Source of the DNA: an uncultured Alphaproteobacteria bacterium | Lineage (GTDB): Bacteria > Pseudomonadota > Alphaproteobacteria > Thalassobaculales > Thalassobaculaceae | DNA length: 64,000 nt | NCBI GenBank assembly: GCA_902629125.1 | Contig: CACOPQ010000002.1 | Span: 1 to 64,000 of the forward strand | Direction of reading: 5' to 3' | In this document: positions 48,610 to 58,454 of the stretch, in pieces | Position numbering within the stretch: position 1 is the first letter of the stretch | Layout of the letters: each line of letters starts with the position of its first letter | Translations under genes and position numbers: made by a program | Notes under the pieces: model-generated | Databases searched by the model: none | What the model saw: only the letters and a program-made list of their open reading frames with translations | What the model was told of the DNA's origin: nothing

Positions 48610-49161
48610 TTAGTCATCTTCCGAGAGAACCCTCTCAACAGCTGAGATTAGTTTGGGAGATGATGGGCTGGTACTTGAGGCAAACCAGTCTACAGCTTCT
48701 CCTTGTTTATTTATCAAAAACTTGTAAAAATTCCAACGTGGTTTAGACAACGTGCCAAGTTGTCCACTTGCCCATAAGAAAAATGGATGGGCCTGTTCCC
48801 CTTTGACTTTTGTTTTCTCCGTCATGGGAAAGCTTATATTAAAATTTACTTGGCAAAATTCTTTAATTTCCTTCTCAGTGCCAGGCTCCTGTCCTCCAAA
48901 ATCATTTGATGGTACGCCTAACACGACCAACCCGTTTTTTCTATATTTTTCCCACAAACTTTGGAGCCCATTATATTGTCGGGTAAAGCCGCAGCGAGAC
49001 GCTGTGTTTACGACTAATATCGCTTTACCGGTATAGTCAGAAAGAGCAATAGACTCTCCGTCAATTGACTTAAATGTAAACATGTGAGCGGTCTCCGCAA
49101 TGGCTAATGAACAAGACTGAATCAACAGACTAAAAGAAAGTATAAGTACCCTTTGCCACAT
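48610..49161 (-). CDS. glutathione peroxidase (Cys-type) with putative signal peptide
   Basis: ILVVNTASRCGFTRQYNGLQSLWEKY, LGVPSNDFGGQEPGTEKEI, WNFYKFLINKQG. Confidence 0.93.
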   Translation of the reverse strand: MWQRVLILSFSLLIQSCSLAIAETAHMFTFKSIDGESIALSDYTGKAILVVNTASRCGFTRQYNGLQSLWEKYRKNGLVVLGVPSNDFGGQEPGTEKEIKEFCQVNFNISFPMTEKTKVKGEQAHPFFLWASGQLGTLSKPRWNFYKFLINKQGEAVDWFASSTSPSSPKLISAVERVLSEDD

Positions 49162-49188
49162 CCGACTAAGCCTTTTGCTGTAAAATTA

Positions 49189-50094
49189 TTAGGTCCCAAT
49201 TAGCAAGACCAAGATCCCGATTACTAACGCTATTATTCCTGCTATCTCGCTTAAATTACTTTTCTCCTTAAAAAATAGGTAGGAAGCGACAAAAGTAAAT
49301 ACCAGTTCAATTTGGCCTAACGCTCTTACATATGCAGCATTTTGTAAGGTCATGGCAGTGAACCAGCATGCAGAACCAACCATGCCGCTTAAACCTACGA
49401 GCCCTGCCACACTCCAATTCTTAATGACGTTTGTTATTTCACCGGGTTCCCTTGCAATCAAATAGGCTGACATAAGAACCGATTGCAATACTGTCACACA
49501 AGCGAGGGTAAATGCTGCTTGAATAGCGACCCCCTCACCACCTAAGGAAAGGGAAGCTGCTCGATAGGAAATCGCCGAGATACCAAACATGGTACCTGAC
49601 GCAATTCCGATGAGTGCAGTTTTTTGCAAAAGCGAAGAAAATAAACTCTTTAGGCCCGTTTCTTGACGAGCTGTGGAAATAGCCATCACTGCTATTAGGC
49701 TAATTGCTATACCGAGTATGGCACCTGGTGTGAGAGTGTCTCCTAAAATTACGAGGCCGAAAATCGCTGTCTGAGCGGTTTCAGTCTTTGAATATGCTGT
49801 TCCAACTGCAAAATTTCGAAAGGAAAAAAGATACACTAAAAGACCGGTTGCTATAATTTGTGTTATGCCCCCCATTATGCCAAAAAATACAAATTCCATA
49901 TTTGGATTGGGCATTTTTAGGTCAAAGACTTGGTTGAGTACTAAAAGGTAAGCGAGAGCAAATGGGATCGCATAGAAAAAACGAATATACGTGGCGCCAG
50001 CAGTGCTAAGTTTAGACTTTAAATGTTTTTGAAGTGCAGACCTTAAATTTTGGGAAAACGCAGCAAGTATTGTTATGGGTATCCATAATTCCAT
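49189..50094 (-). CDS. EamA/DMT-type transporter
   Basis: 10 hydrophobic segments; C-terminal ELVFTFVASYLFFKEKSNLSEIAGIIALVIGILVLLI. Confidence 0.85.
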   Translation of the reverse strand: MELWIPITILAAFSQNLRSALQKHLKSKLSTAGATYIRFFYAIPFALAYLLVLNQVFDLKMPNPNMEFVFFGIMGGITQIIATGLLVYLFSFRNFAVGTAYSKTETAQTAIFGLVILGDTLTPGAILGIAISLIAVMAISTARQETGLKSLFSSLLQKTALIGIASGTMFGISAISYRAASLSLGGEGVAIQAAFTLACVTVLQSVLMSAYLIAREPGEITNVIKNWSVAGLVGLSGMVGSACWFTAMTLQNAAYVRALGQIELVFTFVASYLFFKEKSNLSEIAGIIALVIGILVLLIGT

Positions 50095-50243
50095 CAATAA
50101 ATAACCTTGGGATAATGATTAGCTGTCAATTGCAATTTAGAAAATAAACAATTGTAATTAAGAAAATTGGTAATATTCAAAGATAATTTTTCTCTGATCT
50201 TATTACTATTTCGGCTTTGCATGTTTTGAAAATGTAACTTGTT

Positions 50244-51443
50244 TTAGCTTGGGAGAGACCGCCTGATGTGGCAATCCTTTCTCTTTAATGTTTCTGGTTG
50301 GAGTGCTGTTCCTAATCCCGCGGCATTGGGTGCGGAAATTCTGCCATTATTTATCGGAGGGAGGCTAGTCATCAATTCAGTATACCAGCCAAAATAGAAT
50401 GCCCTTACTATTTCTTGTATTTCACAATTTTTTGAAGCCATAGCAAGATGAGTGGAAGCAGTTAAGGCTACGGGACCTGTGCAATCATGAAAAGCAACAG
50501 GAACGTGCCACGCCTCAGCCATCACAGCAACTTTTCTAGCCTCGGTGAGGCCACCGCACCAGGCAATATCCATTATAATCAAGCTAAGTGAGTCTAATTC
50601 GAGGAGGTACCTATAGTCGGCAATACCTCCACGTGTCTCTCCCACTGCTATGGGGCATGATGTAGATCGTGCTACACGATCTAATGAACCGAGATGATCC
50701 ATGAAAACGGGATCCTCGACCCAGTAAGGTGAAAATTGTTCCAGTTCGCGAGCAATTTTAACGGCATTTGGCCGATCCCAAAGGGCATGAAGCTCGGCCA
50801 TAACGTCCATTTTGTCGCCGACGGATTTCCGTATTTTTTCGAATGGGTTTAAAGCTGTTTTCATATCAGCGCTTGATATGTGATGGCCTCTTGATAACTC
50901 CGCGGCATAATCGAATGGCCAAATTTTCATGCCATCTATACCCATTTCGAGAAGCGAGTTCGCGAGGTCATCTGCATTATTCAAAAATGCATCAAGATCT
51001 TCAAAAGGGCCTTCACTTGTATCGAGTCCAAAGTTGTTAGTGCTTTGGCCAGAACTTTTTCTAACATACCGGTAGCCAGCACATGTATTATACACTCTTA
51101 TATCGTCCCTGACTGCACCTCCAAGCAGTTGATGAATAGGTTGATTGGTTGCTTGTCCCCAGATATCCCAAAGGGCTACGTCTATAGCTGAGCGCCCGCG
51201 TTGCTCTGCACTTGCTCCACTGAATCCAACATAACCAATAAGTTTTGAATGATGTTTAGAAATAAGTAATGGGTCTTGGTCTAGGATTATTGGTGCAATA
51301 GTTTCATGTATATGAGCCTCCGCTGCCCCCGGGCCATAGAAAGTCTCACCCAATCCAACAATTCCATCATCAGTGCAAACATGTACCCATAGTAAATTTG
51401 GGAATTCATCTATTCGAATAGTTTCTATAGCGCTTATTTTCAT
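50244..51443 (-). CDS. mandelate racemase/muconate lactonizing enzyme family (enolase superfamily)
   Basis: GIVGLGETFYGPGAAEAHIHE, RSAIDVALWDIWGQATNQPIHQLLGG, WVEDPVFMD, IAVGETRGG, VAFHDCTGPVALTAS. Confidence 0.93.
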   Translation of the reverse strand: MKISAIETIRIDEFPNLLWVHVCTDDGIVGLGETFYGPGAAEAHIHETIAPIILDQDPLLISKHHSKLIGYVGFSGASAEQRGRSAIDVALWDIWGQATNQPIHQLLGGAVRDDIRVYNTCAGYRYVRKSSGQSTNNFGLDTSEGPFEDLDAFLNNADDLANSLLEMGIDGMKIWPFDYAAELSRGHHISSADMKTALNPFEKIRKSVGDKMDVMAELHALWDRPNAVKIARELEQFSPYWVEDPVFMDHLGSLDRVARSTSCPIAVGETRGGIADYRYLLELDSLSLIIMDIAWCGGLTEARKVAVMAEAWHVPVAFHDCTGPVALTASTHLAMASKNCEIQEIVRAFYFGWYTELMTSLPPINNGRISAPNAAGLGTALQPETLKRKDCHIRRSLPS

Positions 51444-51482
51444 GAAATTTTTTCCATTAATTTTTCTGTTAGAATGCAGAAT

Positions 51483-52394
51483 CTAGGGCTTTCGCGCTAG
51501 TGCTTCGGTTAATCCATCAACAGCGTGTTGAACCGAAGTCCTAAGAGTTGTCTCCCATATTTTTGGGCTCGAGGTGTAACTTCCATCGGAAAATAGTATT
51601 CCCCGTGATGAATTAACGATCCCACCTTCATAACCGTTACTCCCTTTTACAAAAGCTTTGACGGCATCGTCGGCTGCACCGCCTTGTGCACCGTAGCCCG
51701 GGATTAGAAATGGCACATTCGGTAGTATTTCGCGGAGTCGATCTGCTTGTTCTGGATAGGTTGCGCCAACCACAATCCCTATGGAAGACCAGCCAGTAGC
51801 TGATCCAACATACCCAGAGGCAATTGAACGCAACGACTTACCTATTAATTCGTAAAGAGGTATATTCTTAACAAGCACATTTTGGTAATCCCCAGAACCT
51901 GGATTACTTGTTTTGACCAAAATGAAAAGGCCTCTATTATTATCGTTAACTTCAGTTAGATATGGCTCTAGGGTGTCTTTGCCTAAAAATGGATTAACTG
52001 TTAATGCATCGGAAAGTAGCGGGGCTTCATTACTTAGATAGGTCTGTGCGTATGCCCTAGCTGTAGTTCCAATGTCTCCTCGTTTAGCATCCATAAGAAC
52101 CAAAATATCCTTGCCGCGAGCATATTGTATAATAGCATCCAAAGCTTTAATGCCTCTCCATCCGAGCCGCTCAAAAAACGCTGACTGAGGTTTGACAATC
52201 GCTACCTTGTCAACGATTAAATCAACCACAGCTTTTAAAAACGTTTCAACTGCGAGTGCTGTCCGCGGGTCATTAGGCTTCATTGTACCATTTTGGAATA
52301 AGGGGGGGATTTTATCTAGGTATGGGTCAAGTCCCACACAAAGCGGATTTCCGATTTTGTGAGTGCTTTTAATAAGCCGGTCTCCAAAATGCAT
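51483..52394 (-). CDS. pyrF: orotidine 5'-phosphate decarboxylase (type 2)
   Basis: PLCVGLDPYLDKIP, VLMDAKRGDIGTTARAYAQTYL, ALTVNPFLGKDTLEPYL, FLIPGYGAQGG, VNSSRGILF. Confidence 0.95.
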   Translation of the reverse strand: MHFGDRLIKSTHKIGNPLCVGLDPYLDKIPPLFQNGTMKPNDPRTALAVETFLKAVVDLIVDKVAIVKPQSAFFERLGWRGIKALDAIIQYARGKDILVLMDAKRGDIGTTARAYAQTYLSNEAPLLSDALTVNPFLGKDTLEPYLTEVNDNNRGLFILVKTSNPGSGDYQNVLVKNIPLYELIGKSLRSIASGYVGSATGWSSIGIVVGATYPEQADRLREILPNVPFLIPGYGAQGGAADDAVKAFVKGSNGYEGGIVNSSRGILFSDGSYTSSPKIWETTLRTSVQHAVDGLTEALARKP

Positions 52395-52531
52395 AGAAAG
52401 TTTCCTTTATGAAGATTTTGAAACGTGAATTTAGCTAACTTGCTTATTTTATACCATGAGATCGGGAGAAAAAATAATTTTGGAAAAGTTAAGTTTTTGT
52501 ATTATTTGTTGGTAACGACAAGCAATAATTT

Positions 52532-53341
52532 GTGTTCACTTTGCAAATTGATTCGGGGCTTTTATTGTCACTTTTAAATCTAAACGACCCTGCAGCTTTT
52601 TCCCAATATAGAGTTGGGAAAAATTCTGGCCTCTTGTTTACTTCAGACCATAATGGAGACGCGATACCACAAGAGCTTGAAACTCTTGGCGTTCCAAAAA
52701 ACGAACTAAGACGCCATGTGGCCTATGATATTGGAATAAACGCCGTCGCGCATTATTTATCAAAGAGATTTGATGCGCCCCTGATAGTGGCAAATTATTC
52801 TAGACTTGTCATAGACTGTAATAGACGCCCGGGCAGTTTTGGATCGATACCTTCTGTCTCGGATAAAACGGAGATACCGGGCAATAAGGATCTTGATCCG
52901 CACCTGCAGAAGCTTAGAGAAGAAGAAATATTCTATCCTTACCACAACGCTATTGATCAACATTTGAGGCGTTGGAGGCCAACATTGCATGAAAGAAAAA
53001 ATCAGCTTTTAATCGCTCTACACAGTTTTACACCTGTTATGGATGGAGTTTTTCGACCATGGCAGATAGGTATTCTATGGAAAGACGATAAGCGTTTAGC
53101 ATATCCATTGATATCTAGCTTGCGTGAGAATAGTTCACTAAATGTTGGAGACAATAAGCCTTATTCGGGAAGTGAGCCCGCTGGTTATACTTTCCTAAAA
53201 CACGTACCCGAACACAATCTCATTTCAATAGCAGTTGAGTTTAGGCAAGATTTGATAGAGTTTACATCTGGTGCAGAGAAGTGGGCAGAGGTATTTGCTT
53301 CATCACTTGAAAAAGTAATTCCTTCTTTGGACTCCATTTAA
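52532..53341 (+). CDS. N-formylglutamate amidohydrolase family protein
   Basis: GLLFTSDHNGDAIPQELETLG, HVAYDIGI, DCNRRPGS, IALHSFTPVMDG; GTG start. Confidence 0.9.
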   Translation: MFTLQIDSGLLLSLLNLNDPAAFSQYRVGKNSGLLFTSDHNGDAIPQELETLGVPKNELRRHVAYDIGINAVAHYLSKRFDAPLIVANYSRLVIDCNRRPGSFGSIPSVSDKTEIPGNKDLDPHLQKLREEEIFYPYHNAIDQHLRRWRPTLHERKNQLLIALHSFTPVMDGVFRPWQIGILWKDDKRLAYPLISSLRENSSLNVGDNKPYSGSEPAGYTFLKHVPEHNLISIAVEFRQDLIEFTSGAEKWAEVFASSLEKVIPSLDSI

Positions 53342-53459
53342 GTTTTTGGCAAATGCGATGCTTGTAATTTTTGATGCTGTGTCTAATCTGGTACATAATG
53401 GTTGATGATTGACCACAAGGACAACAAATTAGCAGATAATTAAGAGTTGGAAGAATCTT

Positions 53460-53774
53460 ATGGCAAGTCCGGACGAGCATTTTGATAAACAAACAAAACT
53501 TGAGTTAGAGGCGGCAGCGTTTCGCCAGTTAATGGCACATTTAGATGAGCGCAAAGATGTACAAAACATTGATCTGATGAATTTGGCAGGTTTCTGCAGA
53601 AATTGCTTATCCAAATGGTACCTAGCAGCTGCTGAGGAACGCGGTCAAAATTTAGATTATGATCAAGCAAGAGAAATAGTTTATGGGATGCCCTATTCAG
53701 AGTGGAAAGAAAAATATCAGGCAGAGGCCTCGTCTGCACAGAAAAAGGCATTTCAGCAAAATATAGAGAAGTAG
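53460..53774 (+). CDS. DUF1244-domain protein
   Basis: FRQLMAHLDERKDVQNIDLMNLAGFCRNCLSKWYLAAAEERG..YDQAREIVYGMPYSEWKEKYQ. Confidence 0.93.
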   Translation: MASPDEHFDKQTKLELEAAAFRQLMAHLDERKDVQNIDLMNLAGFCRNCLSKWYLAAAEERGQNLDYDQAREIVYGMPYSEWKEKYQAEASSAQKKAFQQNIEK

Positions 53775-53924
53775 TCGACTGATCTCGCTATTCTCATTGT
53801 TGTGTTACAAGATGGTGATATCGTTAGTTGAGTTCGATTTTTTGGCCTTCTTTTTATCTGAATATGATATCACTGCGGCCCAAACTAGAGTTTATGAATA
53901 AAGTCGCATAGGAAAGGAACAATA

Positions 53925-55577
53925 ATGCCAGACGCGGGTGCTTCTAAATCAAAATCGACTAACTATGATTTTGATATTTTAGTTGTTGGTGGAGGATTGG
54001 CTGGTCTTTACTCCATATACCGTTTCAGGAAAATGGGACTTTCGATTAGAGTATTAGAAGCTGGGGATGGAGTAGGTGGGACCTGGTTCTGGAATCGTTA
54101 CCCTGGTTGTCGCTGTGATGTTGAAAGTATGGAGTATTCTTACTCGTTCGATGAGCAATTACAACAAGATTGGAAATGGCCCGAAAGATATGGTACGCAG
54201 CCAGCTATATTAGAGTATATCCAACACGTTGCAAATCGTTTCGATTTGATGAGAGATGTCCAATTGAGCACTCGCGTGACAAGTGCGACGTTTGATAAAG
54301 ACGCGGGTATTTGGACCATAGGCACTGATACAAATGAAATTTTCAAAGCCCCGGTATGTATAATGGCTACAGGAAATCTATCAACGCCAAGGAAGCCAGA
54401 GTTTCCTGGCTTAGACGTATTCAAAGGAGACTGGTACCATACTGGTCTTTGGCCTAAAGAAGGGGTCGATTTTTCTGGAAAGCGTGTTGGCGTAATTGGT
54501 ACGGGCTCATCTGGGATCCAGATGATGCCCCATATTGCACGGCAAGCAAAGCATTTAACAGTTTTCCAGCGGACCGCAAACTTTAGTCTGCCAGCGAGAA
54601 ATGCTTCTCTAAACCCTGAAAAAGAGCGGAAGCATAAAGCAGAATATTCTGAGCGCCGCAAAGCTGCCTATGATACGCCATTTGGCATAGCAGGGTTTCC
54701 TCCCCCAACTAAATCGGCATTAGAAGTGACCGAAGAAGAACGATTGAAAAGTTACGAGGCAAAATGGCAGGAGGGCGGCAGTATAAGTTATCTATATGCA
54801 TATACTGACTTGTTGCTTAACAAGGCGTCTAACGACACAGCATCTGAGTTTGTTAGAAATAAAATCAGAGAAACAGTGAAAGACCCCAAGACTGCCGAAT
54901 TACTTTGCCCTGATAATCATCCCATTGGAACGAAAAGACTTATCTTGGATAGTCAATACTATGAAATTTTTAATGAAGAACATGTTGAGCTTGTTGATGT
55001 AAGAAGTGCGCCAATAACGGAAATAACTGAAACCGGTATACGGACTACAGATCAACATTACGAACTGGACGCCATAGCTTTTGCGACGGGTTTTGATGCA
55101 ATGACTGGAGCGATGCGGGAGATCGACATCAAGGTTGAAGATGGTCCAACGCTTGATGGCCAATGGGAAGCAGGGCCCAGAACATACCTAGGGTTGATGG
55201 TAGCTGGTCTCCCAAATTTATTCATGATAACAGGGCCTCAAAGTCCCGGCGTAAAAAGCCAAATGATATTATCTATTGAGTGGCATGTAGATTGGATCGC
55301 AGATTGTCTACAATACATGAAAGACAAAGAGTTTAATCGGATAGAAGCTAAGTTGGATGCGCAAGAAAATTGGGTTAAGCATGTTAAAGAAGTTGCGGAC
55401 TCCACTTTATACCCGCTCGCTAACTCCTGGTACATGGGTGTAAATATACCCGGTAAGCCAAAGGTTTTCATGCCCTATGTTGGGGGCGTGCATACCTATA
55501 CGAAAGAATGTGAGCGAGTGGTTGCAAATGGATATGAGGGTTTTGTTATGTCTAAAGAAAAAGTCCACATTTCCTAA
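53925..55577 (+). CDS. flavin-containing Baeyer-Villiger-type monooxygenase
   Basis: LVVGGGLAGLYSIYRFRKMG, BVMO fingerprint-like FKGDWYHTGLWP, GKRVGVIGTGSSGIQMMPHIA. Confidence 0.93.
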   Translation: MPDAGASKSKSTNYDFDILVVGGGLAGLYSIYRFRKMGLSIRVLEAGDGVGGTWFWNRYPGCRCDVESMEYSYSFDEQLQQDWKWPERYGTQPAILEYIQHVANRFDLMRDVQLSTRVTSATFDKDAGIWTIGTDTNEIFKAPVCIMATGNLSTPRKPEFPGLDVFKGDWYHTGLWPKEGVDFSGKRVGVIGTGSSGIQMMPHIARQAKHLTVFQRTANFSLPARNASLNPEKERKHKAEYSERRKAAYDTPFGIAGFPPPTKSALEVTEEERLKSYEAKWQEGGSISYLYAYTDLLLNKASNDTASEFVRNKIRETVKDPKTAELLCPDNHPIGTKRLILDSQYYEIFNEEHVELVDVRSAPITEITETGIRTTDQHYELDAIAFATGFDAMTGAMREIDIKVEDGPTLDGQWEAGPRTYLGLMVAGLPNLFMITGPQSPGVKSQMILSIEWHVDWIADCLQYMKDKEFNRIEAKLDAQENWVKHVKEVADSTLYPLANSWYMGVNIPGKPKVFMPYVGGVHTYTKECERVVANGYEGFVMSKEKVHIS

Positions 55578-55648
55578 TATCTTAGGTGTTTCTATAGTTG
55601 ATACCAAACTAGTATCTCATTTAATTTTAAAAAACGAGGTGATTTAAT

Positions 55649-56890
55649 TTGCCCCTTTATCGCGTTTCGGTAAGTAACCGATCACTTATAATGGTTGGCT
55701 GGTTTTTTTGCGCTCTATTTTTCTTTTATGCATTCATTTTGCGCGTCGCGCCAGCTGTTATGGTCGATGATTTGATGAAGGAATTCAGTGTTGGTGCCGC
55801 AATTTTAGGTTATTTATCTGCGACCTACCTTTACATTTACGCAGCACTTCAAATTCCTCTTGGGTTAGTTGTCGATAAATATGGATTACGAGGCGTAGTT
55901 GCAGGTGCCTGTGCGCTATGCGGTATAGGCTCAATCGTTTTTTCTTTGGCTGACAGCGTGTACCTCGCTTATATGGGAAGAGGGCTCGTGGGTGCTGGGG
56001 CCGCGTTCAGTTTTGTTGGAGCGTTAAACATGGCTGCCAGATGGTTCCCTTCCCGATTTGCTGTGCTTGGCGGCTGGGCCCAGATGATGGGGTCTGCTGG
56101 CGGGTTTGTCGGTCAAGCTCCACTCAGTTTGGCTGTAGCTACATTTGGTTGGAGAAGTTGCAATTTAAGTCTTGGAATAGCAGGGTTATGGTTGGCTATT
56201 CTACTGTTGTTCACTGTTAAAGACCCTAAAGAAGATCAAAAGTCTGGAAATAATTTTTCCATTTGGCTTGGCCTTAAAAATGTATGTGCGAACACACAGA
56301 CCTGGCTCGCAACTCTCGCTGCAGCTGGCTTAACAGGTACTTTATTAACATTTGGTGGTTTGTGGGGCGTTCCCTATCTTATGAAGGCGCGAGAAATAGA
56401 TAAACCGGATGCGGCTAGCTTTATCTCAATAATCTTTGTTGGTTGGGCCATTGGAGCGCCATTTTTTGGCTGGTTGTCTGATAGAATTGGAAGGCGTCGT
56501 ATTTTATTGCTTTGGGGTACGGGTGGCGCGGCATTGACCACTGGAACAACAATATTGGTCCCAACATTATCAACAACGTTGGTTATAGTTGTTTTGTTTT
56601 TGCAAGGCTTTTTTTCAGCGTCTATGATACTGGGTTTTGCTTTAGCAAAAGAAAGCAATCCGACAGAGTCGAGCGGGGTAGCTCTTGGTTTGATAAATAC
56701 TTTCGTAGTTGGAAGCGGTGCAATCTTACAACCGTTAGTAGGTGCCTTACTTGATTATAGATGGGCAGGTGAAATGCGTGACGGTGTTAGGAGTTTTAAT
56801 GTCGTCGATTTTCAAGAGTCGATGCTGATTCTTCCGATCGTTTGCTTGATAAGTTTCGCCTCGGCTTATTATATACAAGAAGCCCAATAA
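55649..56890 (+). CDS. MFS transporter
   Basis: 12-TM pattern, LQIPLGLVVDKYGLRGVVAGA, APFFGWLSDRIGRRRILL; start codon position uncertain. Confidence 0.9.
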   Translation: MPLYRVSVSNRSLIMVGWFFCALFFFYAFILRVAPAVMVDDLMKEFSVGAAILGYLSATYLYIYAALQIPLGLVVDKYGLRGVVAGACALCGIGSIVFSLADSVYLAYMGRGLVGAGAAFSFVGALNMAARWFPSRFAVLGGWAQMMGSAGGFVGQAPLSLAVATFGWRSCNLSLGIAGLWLAILLLFTVKDPKEDQKSGNNFSIWLGLKNVCANTQTWLATLAAAGLTGTLLTFGGLWGVPYLMKAREIDKPDAASFISIIFVGWAIGAPFFGWLSDRIGRRRILLLWGTGGAALTTGTTILVPTLSTTLVIVVLFLQGFFSASMILGFALAKESNPTESSGVALGLINTFVVGSGAILQPLVGALLDYRWAGEMRDGVRSFNVVDFQESMLILPIVCLISFASAYYIQEAQ

Positions 56891-57064
56891 ATCTAAAATT
56901 TGGCGTGGCTGTCATCCTTCTATAAGCTAGTCATAGCAATTTGATTATGCGGGTTTCTAATTACTCGCAGACTTGTATTAAAAAGTTAATGTGATAGAGA
57001 TAGGTAGTAATGAACGTCAATTAGAAGTAGAACACTTTTACTGGTTTAAAAGACTGGATGTAAA

Positions 57065-58438
57065 ATGGCGGAAGGTGAAGACTGGCAGGACCGAATTTCA
57101 AGCCAAAATATTGAAAAAACGGATAAAGGTAATAGTTCCGGATCCGCAAAGTCTGAAGGTGATTCTTGGCAGGATCGCATTTCTAGCGGAACAAAAGATC
57201 AAGAAAAAACTACAGATCCCTTGGCTGGCTTAAGTGAAGAACAAAAGCAGACACTTCTCCTGATAAAGAATGCAATGTCTGGCCACAAAAAATGGTTGGC
57301 TAAAAGAAGTGGTGGAAAACAAGCAGATTTTTCAAAAAAGGCTTTTGAAGGACAAAACCTAGAAGGTTGGCAGCTGGCAAAGACTGTTATGGCTGGAACC
57401 AATTTAACCGGCTCAACTCTCAAAGGTGCTGACTTAACGGAAGCGGATATGTTCGGCGCCACTTTGAGCGACGTAGACCTCCAGAATGCAAATTTGGAAG
57501 GCGCTGTTTTACGAGGGGTTTCTCTAAAAGGGGCGAACCTAACCAACGCAAACCTCAAAGATGCGGATCTGCGAGGAGGTGTTATGATGGGGGCAGATGG
57601 TAGCGCTTCAATGGGAAACGAAAGATCGGATTTAACCGCGTGTCTCATGGATTATGCACAAGGGACGCGCGCTAAAATGGCCAATGTAGATTTTCAAGGC
57701 GCTAGTTTAGTTGGAGCAAATCTGGAAGGGGCGCAATTGTTTGGGTCTGACCTATCAGATGTCGACTTGTCATATGCTAATCTTAAAGACGCAGATTTAT
57801 CGGATACAAGACTTACGAATACGAATTTAAATGGTGCGGATATTCGGGGAGCAAAATTTGCTAATGCGAAGGTAGAAAACGTTAGTATGCGGGGAACTAA
57901 AACCAGTGAAAATTCTCTGGATGGACTTGACGCATCAGAGATTGATATTGGAGATGCGCCAAAGGTGATTGCCTTTGATGAGATGGCACCAGAAGTTAAA
58001 GATAAGTTAGAAAATCACAAGAAATGGATTGTTACAAATGGGGCCGAAGGAGAACGAGGTAGCTTAGACGGTATGGACTTATCATATCATGATCTTAGCG
58101 GATTAGATCTTTCTGGCATACAAATGCGGGGTGGAAAGCTTAGGGGGGCGCAATTAAAAGCTTGTAGCCTTATTTTAGCTGATCTTGGGGGAACGGATAT
58201 CTTTGACGCCAATTTGTGCGAGGCTGTTATAATCGGTACTAATCTCACTGGTGCCAATTTAAAACGCTGTAATCTAGCAAATGCGGAAATGGGCGAAATA
58301 AGTATAGTTTCTAAGGATGGTTCGGATACTGGGAGATCTCACAGAACGAATTTTCATGAGGCAAATTTAGTTCGGGCAAATACTCAGGGTTGTAATCTGG
58401 ACGGATGTGTTCTCGAAAAGGCAATCCGTGATAATTAA
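57065..58438 (+). CDS. pentapeptide-repeat protein with duplicated N-terminal WQDRISS motif
   Basis: Many A(N/D)LxxA-type repeats such as GTNLTGSTLKGADLTEADMFGATLSDVDLQNANLEGAVLRG; EDWQDRISSQ and DSWQDRISSG at the N-terminus. Confidence 0.92.
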   Translation: MAEGEDWQDRISSQNIEKTDKGNSSGSAKSEGDSWQDRISSGTKDQEKTTDPLAGLSEEQKQTLLLIKNAMSGHKKWLAKRSGGKQADFSKKAFEGQNLEGWQLAKTVMAGTNLTGSTLKGADLTEADMFGATLSDVDLQNANLEGAVLRGVSLKGANLTNANLKDADLRGGVMMGADGSASMGNERSDLTACLMDYAQGTRAKMANVDFQGASLVGANLEGAQLFGSDLSDVDLSYANLKDADLSDTRLTNTNLNGADIRGAKFANAKVENVSMRGTKTSENSLDGLDASEIDIGDAPKVIAFDEMAPEVKDKLENHKKWIVTNGAEGERGSLDGMDLSYHDLSGLDLSGIQMRGGKLRGAQLKACSLILADLGGTDIFDANLCEAVIIGTNLTGANLKRCNLANAEMGEISIVSKDGSDTGRSHRTNFHEANLVRANTQGCNLDGCVLEKAIRDN

Positions 58439-58454
58439 CATTAGATATTTATTT

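Noticed and set aside
48610-49161. Selenocysteine glutathione peroxidase
   Set aside because: The active-site codon encodes Cys (NTASRCGFT), so no UGA recoding is needed.
54140-54661. Long antisense ORF inside the monooxygenase gene
   Set aside because: Opposite-frame shadow of a clearly conserved BVMO-like gene; no domain recognised.
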